Origin: Planctomycetales bacterium
GTDB lineage: Bacteria > Planctomycetota > Phycisphaerae > SM23-33
Assembly: GCA_030612725.1 (NCBI GenBank)
Contig: JAUWNJ010000017.1
Span: 1 to 64,000 of the forward strand
Length of the DNA stretch: 64,000 bases
Direction of reading: 5' to 3'
Of the stretch, positions 1 to 9,009 are shown piece after piece. Position numbers and translations under genes: made by a program. How positions within the stretch are numbered: position 1 is the first letter of the stretch; every line of letters begins with the position of its first letter. The notes beneath the pieces are model-generated. The model was not told the origin of the DNA and searched no databases. It saw only the letters and a list, made by a program, of their open reading frames with translations.

Positions 1-20
1 AGGGGTCAGGAACCTTTTTT
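1..20 (+). repeat. REP arm (left), inverted relative to 307-326
   Basis: aggggtcaggaacctttttt versus reverse complement of aaaaaaggttcccgacccct, 19/20 identical. Confidence 0.85.
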
Positions 21-271
21 GGCGTCATGTTGCTTTCCTTTGTCTTTTCGCGGTCGCCCGCGAGTGCGAAGCGTCGCCTCCAAACCAAGCCGACGCGCTA
101 TCTTCGCAACCCAACCTTCCCCGCCGAACGGACGGGACCGCATAACGCACGTCCGCAAGGCTGCCAATTCCTCTTTTGTCTCCGATTATCGAATATCTGC
201 ATCCGGGCGTTTGCCCGGTTCAACACATGATAAATCATCCCACCGATAGATGCTCTGGGCCATCTTGGCAT
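6..271 (-). pseudogene. Remnant of REP-associated tyrosine transposase (RAYT, Y1_Tnp/IS200-like), internally deleted and frameshifted
   Basis: Minus-strand reading gives MPRWPRASIGGMIYHVLNRANARMQIFD (RAYT N-terminus) and, in another frame, RPFGGEGWVAKIARRLGLEATLRTRGRPRKDK (RAYT C-terminus); the catalytic middle is missing. Confidence 0.85.
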
Positions 272-306
272 AACCAAATTCTACCAATCATAACACCAAA
301 AGCAAC

Positions 307-391
307 AAAAAAGGTTCCCGACCCCTTTAACCCTGACCCCTTTAACCCCCTTTAACCTTGACCCCTTTAACCTCTGACCCCTTTAACCTCA
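307..391 (-). repeat. REP arm (right) followed by tandem tgacccctttaacc units
   Basis: Repeated gacccctttaacc motif read directly. Confidence 0.85.
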
Positions 392-511
392 GTTCGATTC
401 GCCGAACTGTCTGATGTCAAGCCGCCCGCGTGTAGCGGTGATGCCTACCTGCTGGCAGACAAGCAATCCGCCGACTTGGGGAACAGCGACGACCTTGCCG
501 CTTCCCGGTGA

Positions 512-568
512 TTCGACGAGGCTTACCACAGGTGATTCGACGAGGCTTACCACAGGCGGCTCGACTTT
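512..568 (+). repeat. Tandem copies of small mobile-type repeat gattcgacgaggcttaccacaggygg
   Basis: Two adjacent copies; same core at 13977-14010 and, inverted and diverged, at 13489-13570. Confidence 0.75.
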
Positions 569-939
569 TCGGGGGAACGGCGAATTTTGGCCACAAGACC
601 ATAAAGCAATATAATATAGCACGCGGAAAGTAGATGAAGGGGGACGGTAGCCCGATTAAACAGAAGATACGCAACAGTCCGGCCGATATTCCTACCAGGG
701 TTGCACCATAAAACCGTAAGGAACGGGACATGTTCTTCTTGACAACGGAATGTCTATCTATGCTAATATCACCAATTCGCCCTGCCTGCCTGCGTGACAG
801 GTGTTTGGAAGCGGGGGGCGTATCTGAAGATTATGAAGTGGCTGGAATGAGAAACCCGGCAAGTGTGTCGGTTTTGCGCCGTGCGTGAAGGTTGAGCGCG
901 GAGCGTAAGAACGCACACGCGATTTGAAAGGTCAGGCAA

Positions 940-2514
940 GTGGGTAATACAAGGCTATCGATTGTCGTTCTATTGTTGATGGTTGCAGCGGTGTTTATAC
1001 CTGGCTGCGATAATGAGATGGGATGGTGGAACTGGTTTGATCCGAGCAAGCCGGTCAAAGCGCCCAAGCAGGGAATGATCAATCCGATCTTCACCCAGGT
1101 CGGTCCGACCGATCTGACCATGGAGATGGTTCCCAATGCAGCCCCCCCGACACCGGCGGACCTGCAATACGTCGAGGAAGATTACGTCATAGGTCCGACA
1201 GATGTGTTGCGTATATCAGTACTGGACCTGCTCCAGGATGGTCTCGAAACGGTCGTGGAAAGACAGGTCAGTCATAGCGGTTTCGTTGAACCGTTATTGG
1301 CAGGGAAGGTAAAGGCTACAGGGTTGACCAAGGATGAGTTGACCGAGCGGATTAAGCAGGCATACCAGCCTGATATATTAAAAGACCCAAACGTGTCGGT
1401 AACGGTAGTGGCCCCACGTCAGAACGTATTCAGCATTCTGGGCGCGATTATGCGTCCGGGAACCTACGGTATTCTGCGAAGAGATTTTACGCTTCTTGAG
1501 GCATTGGCGCTGTCAGGGGACGTCAGCCAGGTTAACATTCCGTGGATTTATATTTATCGTCCCGCAAAGGGCGCGAAGCGGGTGGCGCCGTCGTCGGCAC
1601 CGACAGAACTTCCTCCTTTGCCGACGATTCCTTCCGCTCCTTCGTCCTCGGTCGAGTCCGGTGTCAAGCCGGCCATTATTACCAGTCCGGCGACGATGGA
1701 TGATAAAGCGACAAAGAAGGAGAAACTGGACGAACTCGCCAGGAGCATAGCCGGCGGCGCCGGTGCAGCAGACAAGAAATCATCGACAAGCGATTCCGAA
1801 CCTGTAACTGCTCCGTCCGACGGAACCGTCAAAACCAAAGCCCCCGACCTGAAACCCACCGCAACAATGTATTCATGGGTGTACTCAGACGGGCGGTGGG
1901 TGAGCGTCCCCCACACGACGGCGGACAAGGCGAGCCAGACCAGGATTGGAGAGGGTCAAAAGACCGAAAAAGATATATTCGGATGGGACAAGTACGACAT
2001 GTCGAAGATGTCGCGTATCATTGCTATCGACCTTCCTCGCCTCAAGGCCGGCGACCCGGCAGTGAACATCATCATCCGCGACAAAGACATCGTCCACATT
2101 CCGTCACTGGAGGTCGGTGAGTTTTACGTTATGGGCGAAGTGCTCCGCCCCGGCGTGTACAGTCTCACTGGTCGGCGTATAACGGCCAAGATGGCGGTAG
2201 CGGCGGCGGGAAACCTCGGTCCGCTGGCCTGGCCTAATAATTCAATCCTCATCCGTCGAATCGGGCGCGATAAGGAGCAGACGATCCCATTGAAACTTCA
2301 GGATATTTTCCACGGCAGGGAGCCGGACGTTTTTCTTAAACCAAACGACGTAATCGCCGTAGGAAGTTATTGGGCGGCGACGCCCCTGGCCGTTTGGAGA
2401 AATGCGTTTCGGTTAACTTACGGATTCGGATTCATCTATGACCGCAACTACTCCGAGTACGAGTTCGAAATACCGCTCATCTCGCCTAATAGCAAAATGA
2501 GACCACAGTGGTAG
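940..2514 (+). CDS. Polysaccharide export outer-membrane lipoprotein (Wza-like, Poly_export/SLBB)
   Basis: Lipobox VFIPGC; YVIGPTDVLRISVLD...V.HSGFVEPLLAGKVKATGLTKDELTERI; SLBB-like GEVLRPGVYSL; GTG start. Confidence 0.85.
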   Translation: MGNTRLSIVVLLLMVAAVFIPGCDNEMGWWNWFDPSKPVKAPKQGMINPIFTQVGPTDLTMEMVPNAAPPTPADLQYVEEDYVIGPTDVLRISVLDLLQDGLETVVERQVSHSGFVEPLLAGKVKATGLTKDELTERIKQAYQPDILKDPNVSVTVVAPRQNVFSILGAIMRPGTYGILRRDFTLLEALALSGDVSQVNIPWIYIYRPAKGAKRVAPSSAPTELPPLPTIPSAPSSSVESGVKPAIITSPATMDDKATKKEKLDELARSIAGGAGAADKKSSTSDSEPVTAPSDGTVKTKAPDLKPTATMYSWVYSDGRWVSVPHTTADKASQTRIGEGQKTEKDIFGWDKYDMSKMSRIIAIDLPRLKAGDPAVNIIIRDKDIVHIPSLEVGEFYVMGEVLRPGVYSLTGRRITAKMAVAAAGNLGPLAWPNNSILIRRIGRDKEQTIPLKLQDIFHGREPDVFLKPNDVIAVGSYWAATPLAVWRNAFRLTYGFGFIYDRNYSEYEFEIPLISPNSKMRPQW

Positions 2515-2639
2515 TCTTTTTGCGGCGTACGAGGATAGGTCGTCGAATGGTTTGTTTCTTTGCCGAAAACCTTTGCTGCCCGCTTTTGTCCAAGCTTCAG
2601 CGAGTGGGTGCCGGCGACAATAGAGGATGCTAATCTTCC

Positions 2640-3608
2640 ATGACGAAGTTTTCCGGGAAAACCGGTTCAGATACACAGGTTTCGGCCGGTAGCCTTGCCG
2701 AGATGGTCCAGCCTGACCAAACTATCGGGTTCGCCGATAGTTTCGGGCGCGAGACGCTGGTAAAAATTGGCGTTCTGACCATATTGCTGGTTGCGCTGCA
2801 CTTCAAACTTCTGGATGTGATGGCCCGGAAATGGGTCAGCGATTCCAATTGGACTCACGGATTTATCATCCCACTGTTCAGCCTCTACCTGCTTTATGCC
2901 CGTCGGATTGAGTTGTACGCCGCCAGGAGGAAAGTCTGTATTTTGGGTTTGGTGCTGATGCTTCTGGCAATGGTGGCGGAGGTGATAGCGATCCTGCGTG
3001 TCCACAATCACTGGTTGGCGCAGATGAGCATGGTGGTAATGCTCTTCGGATTGGTGCTGTATCTCGGCGGGTGGTCGGTAATACGAATCACCTGGTTGCC
3101 GATATTGTTCCTGATGTTTGCTTTACCCATCCCGGAGCTGCTCTATTCGCGTATAGCCGTACCGTTGCAGAACATCGCTGCTGCCGGCGCGGTAATAATC
3201 CTTAAGGTTCTGGGTGTGGATATTACCAGTAATCAGAGTGCGCTTGACATCATCAGTCGCACCGGCGTTACCCACGGCCTGACTGTGGCTGAGGCGTGCA
3301 GCGGGATGCGGTTGCTTATGGCGTTCTGCGCTCTTGGCGTTGCAATGGCGTATCTCGATTATAAACCTGTTTGGCAGAGGATTATCCTGGTGGCGGCTGC
3401 TGTTCCAATCGCTGTGTTCTGCAACGTTCTCCGCGTGGCGATTACCTGTTGGATGTACTACATTGATAAACCGGAACTGGGTCAGGATTTCATGCATACC
3501 TTTACGGGGGTGCTCATGCTGATTCCGGCATTTGGTTTGCTTTGGATGCTTAGCTGGATACTGCATCATGTTTTCGTGGAGGAAGAGCACGAGGAGACGG
3601 ATTCGTGA
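2640..3608 (+). CDS. Exosortase/archaeosortase family protein
   Basis: Multi-TM; EACSGMR Cys motif, NVLRVAITCW Arg motif, DFMHTFTG His motif. Confidence 0.9.
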   Translation: MTKFSGKTGSDTQVSAGSLAEMVQPDQTIGFADSFGRETLVKIGVLTILLVALHFKLLDVMARKWVSDSNWTHGFIIPLFSLYLLYARRIELYAARRKVCILGLVLMLLAMVAEVIAILRVHNHWLAQMSMVVMLFGLVLYLGGWSVIRITWLPILFLMFALPIPELLYSRIAVPLQNIAAAGAVIILKVLGVDITSNQSALDIISRTGVTHGLTVAEACSGMRLLMAFCALGVAMAYLDYKPVWQRIILVAAAVPIAVFCNVLRVAITCWMYYIDKPELGQDFMHTFTGVLMLIPAFGLLWMLSWILHHVFVEEEHEETDS

Positions 3609-4480
3609 CGGGCGTAAACGATCAAACCGATAAAGTTTCGCCCCCGTCGCAAACCCGTCAAGGACGGATACATTTCGCCCTTGCTGCCGGGATGCTCCTT
3701 GTTGCTGCGGTCGTGTGGAATATCGTGCTGGTAGGCAAGTATTTTGCCAAGAAGCCCGTCCCGCCACCGGAAAATGCTCAATTCGATAACCATCGCCTGG
3801 TAAATTTTCCCGAAAAAATAGGGCCTTATATCCTTGCTGCTGACGGAGAGTTGTCCAAGGACAATGAGACTGACGGTGAACCTGACGGTCTGCTCATAAT
3901 GCGCGACGACGACCTGGAGACGCTCGGAACCCTGCGCCATGATATGAACTGGTACTACATGGCCCTTTACCGTGATACGCGTGCTGGTCCGGGGGGTGCC
4001 GGTCGGCTTATCCGGCTTGATATCACCTATTACACAGGTTTGCTTGAGGCTGTACCGCACATTGGTGAGCGATGTATCGTTGCCGGTGGCGGAACGATTG
4101 ATTATAGCCAGTGCAAACCGGTACCGGTGAATCTGTTACCTTTGTCGTCGAAGTGGGATCAATGGCAGAACATCAAGGTGTACCGCACTACCTACGAGAT
4201 TCGCCAGAAAGACGGTGTTGTTACACGGGCATCGCAATATCACATTTTCAGCATGAACGGTGAACCGATCTACGATTGGATGAAAGTCCGATGGAAGATG
4301 GGAGCATTGTCCCTGAAGTACTGTTACTTTGCAAAAATCCAGGTAGCGACGCAGGCTCCTGAATCGGACGTAAAAAAAAGCGACGATATTTGCGGGGAGT
4401 TCATCAGGTATGTATTACCGGAGGTTCTTCAGTTCCTCGCGTCGCCCGATGATGTAAAAAAACTGGGAGATAGGGACTAG
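3605..4480 (+). CDS. Exosortase-associated EpsI-like protein
   Basis: Overlaps exosortase by 4 nt; LDITYYTGLLEAVPHIGERCIVAGG. Confidence 0.75.
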   Translation: MTGVNDQTDKVSPPSQTRQGRIHFALAAGMLLVAAVVWNIVLVGKYFAKKPVPPPENAQFDNHRLVNFPEKIGPYILAADGELSKDNETDGEPDGLLIMRDDDLETLGTLRHDMNWYYMALYRDTRAGPGGAGRLIRLDITYYTGLLEAVPHIGERCIVAGGGTIDYSQCKPVPVNLLPLSSKWDQWQNIKVYRTTYEIRQKDGVVTRASQYHIFSMNGEPIYDWMKVRWKMGALSLKYCYFAKIQVATQAPESDVKKSDDICGEFIRYVLPEVLQFLASPDDVKKLGDRD

Positions 4481-4516
4481 GGACTAGGTTTTAGGGACCG
4501 GGGAAAAACTGAAAAA
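4471..4516 (+). repeat. Family A repeat (agggactagggactaggttttaggga...aaaaact)
   Basis: Same unit at 11250, 13744, 23930, 38977, 49440 and inverted at 11340, 32551. Confidence 0.85.
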
Positions 4517-4560
4517 GTCGAAGCGGCAATCAGCAATCAGCAATAACGATAGGATAAATC

Positions 4561-7500
4561 ATGGCGAAGAAAAAACGACTTAACAAGAAGATGATAATCA
4601 TTCTGGCGTCGATTGGCGCGGTGATATTGATTGGGGGGATCGGCTTTTGGATTTGGAGGCAGCCCGAAGACCCGAAGGTGTACGCATCCAGGGCCGAGGC
4701 CTTCTTGAAGGAAGGAAAGTATAAATCCGCCGCTCACAACTATCGCATCGCTGCCGACGTATCCGATAATGACAACCCCGACAAGCCTGAATACTATCTG
4801 TCTTGGGCCAAGGTGTTGCTGGAGTGGAGACAGAAGGACAAAACTCTCGGAGAAAGCGCCAGGAACGATAATCTTAGTAACGCCCTGGGCGCTTTGCAGA
4901 GGGCGATGCTCTTCAAACCGGACTTCATCGAGGCCCAACGGCTCCTTACCAAGTGGGAGTACGGGATGTATTGGACTCGTGATTACAAGAAGTGTATTGC
5001 CGCCAGCAATAGACTGCTGGAGTTGGTTCCCGACGACCACGAGGTTCTGTATCAGCGGGCAATGGCTTATATGCAATTGGCGAAGGACGATCCGGAATCG
5101 CTTAAGTCAGCGACGAAAGACTTCCAGAGGCTCGTCGAAATCGCCGGCGACCAGGAAATTTATTGGCTTAGATTGATACAAGCCCGTCTTGTAAGCCAGG
5201 AACCCGACCGCTACGAACAGGCGGAAAAAACCTTCGAAGAAGCGATTGAAGCCAATAAAGACTCAGCCAGTCTCCGCATCAATTACGCGCAGTTTCTACT
5301 GCAACGGAAACGCGAAACCAAAGCGGTGAAACTGCTTCATGATATTGCTGACCCCAAGTTCGGGGCGACGGGTTATCTGGCACTGGCTTCGTACCATCGT
5401 CAAAAGCGGGACCTTGACCAGGCCGTTCCGAATTACAAGAAGGCCATCGGAGTTGAACCCACCGATTATCGTGGTTATTCCGAACTGGCGCGAATCTATA
5501 CGATGCGCAAGGAACAGGCCGAGGCCGAGGTCATTCTGAAAAAGGGACTCGACGAGATAAGAAAAAATAAAAAGGCGGACCTCAAAGGCGCAAAGTTACA
5601 GAATTATCGCGTTGGTATAGTGTTGTTGGATCATCAACTCTGCGACATCCTGCTTGACGGCCTGGAAACGAGCAGTAACAAAGAAAAAACCATTCAGGCA
5701 GTTAGAGACATGCTCAAGGAGATACAGGATACCGCCGCTGACAGCCCGCTTGCCTCCAGGATCGAACCCTATGTTAACAAGATCGAGGGGCGTCTGGCGC
5801 TGGTCAATGACGATTTGATAAAGGCTGAAAAACTCCTCCGAAAGGCCTTCGACTCCTTCAGGACGCTTGATGGTCGGGCTTATATCGATATCACAACAGC
5901 AAACTTGCTCATTAATCTTTACAAACAACTCGGTGAGACCGGTGAATCACAGCAAATTGTTGCCCGCGTTACGCAAAACAGGAAGAAAAGCCCGTCGTCG
6001 CTAATGGCAATGGTGAGGTTGCACATTGATGCCCGTCAGTACGAACAGGCCCAGCGATCACTTCAGTTAATGCTAGAAGAAACTCGCACCGAAGCGCTGG
6101 TGTCTATCCAGGTAGCACTGGATGCCGTCATGGGACGGGGGAAACGCATTCCATCCGAACTGAAGAATCTGGACCCGTTGGCAGTGCAATTGTTCCATCG
6201 ACGTGCACAGCAACTCTGGCTTCAAGGCGAGCAGGTATCCGCTATTCAGATACTTTCGGACATTCTGTCCAGGCAACCTAAAAACCTCAACGTAATGGTC
6301 CAGATAATAACGTGGCACAAAATGCGCAAGGAGATTGCCCAGGCAAACGAAGCACTCGCCCACGCCCGTCAGGTCTATAAAGACAATCCCAGGGTGCTGA
6401 AGCAACTGTCGCTACTGATGGAGACAGATCCTGACAAACGACTGGAACAGTTTCTGGCGATGGCGTCAGCGGAGACTGACCCGGTCCGGAAGGCGCTGCG
6501 CAAGGCCGATGTCTATCGTTCATTCGGGAAGGAGAAAAAGTTTCTCGAATATCTCGCCGTTGCCGAGGACAAGGACCCCAAAAACCCAACCGTTATCCGT
6601 CAGCGGTTTGCGTATGCCCTCATTAAAAAGGATTGGGAAAAGGCCCGGAAGTACGCTGACACCGCAGCGAAAAATAATATCGATGCCGTCGGAGGAGCTA
6701 CGTTCCGGGCGCAACTGGCCTTCGGACGCAAACAGTGGGACGAGGCTATTGGTTTTCTCCAGGAGGCGCTTCGCGTTCGCCCCCGTTTCAGTCGTGCTCA
6801 CTCGCTCATGGGCGATTGCTACATGGCCAAAGGTGAAATCGAACAGGCAAGGAAACAGTACGAGTCCGCCTATTCTCAGAATCCCTCCGACATCAGTGCG
6901 CTCAAAGGAATGATCTACGTCAGCACAGCAACCGGAAATGCCGCCGATTATGCCCGTTGGGTCAAACAGGCATATAAGTTCGCTCCGCAGGACACGCGGA
7001 TCAGAGAGGCGTATCTGCGCCTCCAAAGCGACCCGGAAGAGGTAATCAAATACCGCGAACAAATCGCCAAAACCCAACCCAAAAACATGGTCAACCTCTC
7101 TCGCCTGGCGACGCTTTACGAACAGACCGGACGGATACCCCAGTCCGAGGAAGTCTTCCGTACGATGGTGAATATTTCCGGCGGGAATCCGGTAACGGTC
7201 GGAACACTGGCCGAATTCCTCCGCCGAAGAAAACGCGACGTCGAAGCGAGAAGCATGTTGGCAAGCTACGCCGCAAAGGCGACCGATAAGGTGGCTGCTT
7301 ATCTGGTGTGGGGCGGTTACCTCGAAAAGGGAGGCGGGAGCGAACAGGCAGAAGCAGTGTACAAAAAGGCCGTCGCTGCCGACCCGAAGGACTCACGAGG
7401 ATACCTCGGAACCGCTCGCTTCAATGCGCGTCACAGACGTTGGCTCCAAGCCGCCGAAAATCAACAGAAATTCATCCAGATCGAAGGCGAAGAAACGTCC

Positions 7501-9009
7501 CCACAGGAAAGAAAACAGCTGATCGCTTACCTGATCAACGCAAAGAAACTCGACGATGCGGAAAAGAAAATTGACCAGAGATTACAGAAAGACCGAACCG
7601 ACGTGGGAATGTTGACGCTGAAGGCGTTGCTTTATTTCAATCGCAAGGATTATACCAAGGCAAAGGAAATCCTGGGCAATATACTGAAGATTCGCTCCGA
7701 TTACGTTCCCGCCCTGGTACGTCGGGCCGACGTACATCTCGTCGAAGGAAACAGGGACCTGGCAGTGGCGGATTTGGAATCGGCCAAACGGTTGGGCGCC
7801 GCACCGATAGACGTGATGCGCCTGGCCGGTCTGTACGAAAAAATGAACCGTGTCGATGACGCCATTAGTGTCCTGCAGGGCTTGTTGTCTGATAACCCGC
7901 AGAACGACGTTCTCCTGAAATCTCTGGTCAGATTGTACGGACGCAGTCAGCGGTGGTCATCGCTGGAAAGAATACTGGATGTAGGAAAAAAGGCTTATCC
8001 GAATGACATGTTCTATCCGCGTAACGAAGCCGAAATGTGGCTCCGAAGAAAGGTCCCTTCCAAGGCCGTTACGATTCTCACCGAAGCGGCGAAACGAGCG
8101 CCAAATGATACCGGCATCGCCTTCTTCAGAATGCGTGCTCTGGTAGCAACAGGTATGTTCGATGATGCAATAGCCGCCGGTAAAAAACTTCGCAGTAATA
8201 AAGATATTGCCCCGTCCGTAATGGCTGTTACGGCGTTGGCGCTGGCGAAGTCCAATCGTCATTCTGCTGCGGATGCGGAGTTTGCATCAGCAGTAAAATC
8301 AAGCAAATCCGACGGGCAACTCCTGTTCGTGCTTCAACGGGTCCGAGAAGCCTATCCGCCCGCCCATGCCGTCGAAAAACTTAAACTCCTGCTCAAGATT
8401 AAACCAGACAACCCGCAGATATATTATGCGATAGGCGACGCACTGTTCAGTCAGGAAAAACTCAAGCTCGCCGCCGAGTATTTCAATAAGGCCTTGGCCG
8501 GCGCTAAAACAGACACCCAAAAGACGGTTCTCATGGGGAGATTGGGAATCGTTTATTTCCGTACAGGTAAGTTCGCTGATAGTCTGCGGATGTACAAAGA
8601 GACCCTGAAAATAAATCCCAAAAACGCTCAGGTGCTGAATAATCTTGCCTGGTTACTGGCCCATGATATGAATAAACCCGACCAGGCTTTACCATATGCC
8701 CAAAAAGCGTGTAAACTGGTGCCCGATAGTAGCGAGTGCCTGGATACCTACGGATATGTTCTGATGCGGAGTGGTAAGTATAATGAAGCCCTGGACGCGT
8801 TGAGCCGATCTGTCGATATACGGGCGACGCCGGCTAACAGGTTGCATTTGGGCGAAGTTTACGAGAAAATGAATCGCAAAAGCGATGCGTTTCGTCAATA
8901 TCAGTCTGGGTGGGAACTCGTCAAGGACGATCCCAAAAATAAATATTACCGGGAATTGCGCGAAGCCATTAAGAGGCTTGGTGGTACGCCCGGCGGGAGT
9001 ACCGAATAA
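4561..9009 (+). CDS. Very large TPR-repeat protein, N-terminal TM anchor
   Basis: 1482 aa, N-terminal hydrophobic segment, many TPR-like helical repeats. Confidence 0.85.
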   Translation: MAKKKRLNKKMIIILASIGAVILIGGIGFWIWRQPEDPKVYASRAEAFLKEGKYKSAAHNYRIAADVSDNDNPDKPEYYLSWAKVLLEWRQKDKTLGESARNDNLSNALGALQRAMLFKPDFIEAQRLLTKWEYGMYWTRDYKKCIAASNRLLELVPDDHEVLYQRAMAYMQLAKDDPESLKSATKDFQRLVEIAGDQEIYWLRLIQARLVSQEPDRYEQAEKTFEEAIEANKDSASLRINYAQFLLQRKRETKAVKLLHDIADPKFGATGYLALASYHRQKRDLDQAVPNYKKAIGVEPTDYRGYSELARIYTMRKEQAEAEVILKKGLDEIRKNKKADLKGAKLQNYRVGIVLLDHQLCDILLDGLETSSNKEKTIQAVRDMLKEIQDTAADSPLASRIEPYVNKIEGRLALVNDDLIKAEKLLRKAFDSFRTLDGRAYIDITTANLLINLYKQLGETGESQQIVARVTQNRKKSPSSLMAMVRLHIDARQYEQAQRSLQLMLEETRTEALVSIQVALDAVMGRGKRIPSELKNLDPLAVQLFHRRAQQLWLQGEQVSAIQILSDILSRQPKNLNVMVQIITWHKMRKEIAQANEALAHARQVYKDNPRVLKQLSLLMETDPDKRLEQFLAMASAETDPVRKALRKADVYRSFGKEKKFLEYLAVAEDKDPKNPTVIRQRFAYALIKKDWEKARKYADTAAKNNIDAVGGATFRAQLAFGRKQWDEAIGFLQEALRVRPRFSRAHSLMGDCYMAKGEIEQARKQYESAYSQNPSDISALKGMIYVSTATGNAADYARWVKQAYKFAPQDTRIREAYLRLQSDPEEVIKYREQIAKTQPKNMVNLSRLATLYEQTGRIPQSEEVFRTMVNISGGNPVTVGTLAEFLRRRKRDVEARSMLASYAAKATDKVAAYLVWGGYLEKGGGSEQAEAVYKKAVAADPKDSRGYLGTARFNARHRRWLQAAENQQKFIQIEGEETSPQERKQLIAYLINAKKLDDAEKKIDQRLQKDRTDVGMLTLKALLYFNRKDYTKAKEILGNILKIRSDYVPALVRRADVHLVEGNRDLAVADLESAKRLGAAPIDVMRLAGLYEKMNRVDDAISVLQGLLSDNPQNDVLLKSLVRLYGRSQRWSSLERILDVGKKAYPNDMFYPRNEAEMWLRRKVPSKAVTILTEAAKRAPNDTGIAFFRMRALVATGMFDDAIAAGKKLRSNKDIAPSVMAVTALALAKSNRHSAADAEFASAVKSSKSDGQLLFVLQRVREAYPPAHAVEKLKLLLKIKPDNPQIYYAIGDALFSQEKLKLAAEYFNKALAGAKTDTQKTVLMGRLGIVYFRTGKFADSLRMYKETLKINPKNAQVLNNLAWLLAHDMNKPDQALPYAQKACKLVPDSSECLDTYGYVLMRSGKYNEALDALSRSVDIRATPANRLHLGEVYEKMNRKSDAFRQYQSGWELVKDDPKNKYYRELREAIKRLGGTPGGSTE

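Noticed and set aside
389-731. Minus-strand ORFs of 77 and 104 aa
   Set aside because: Largely composed of the small tandem repeat; no independent coding evidence.
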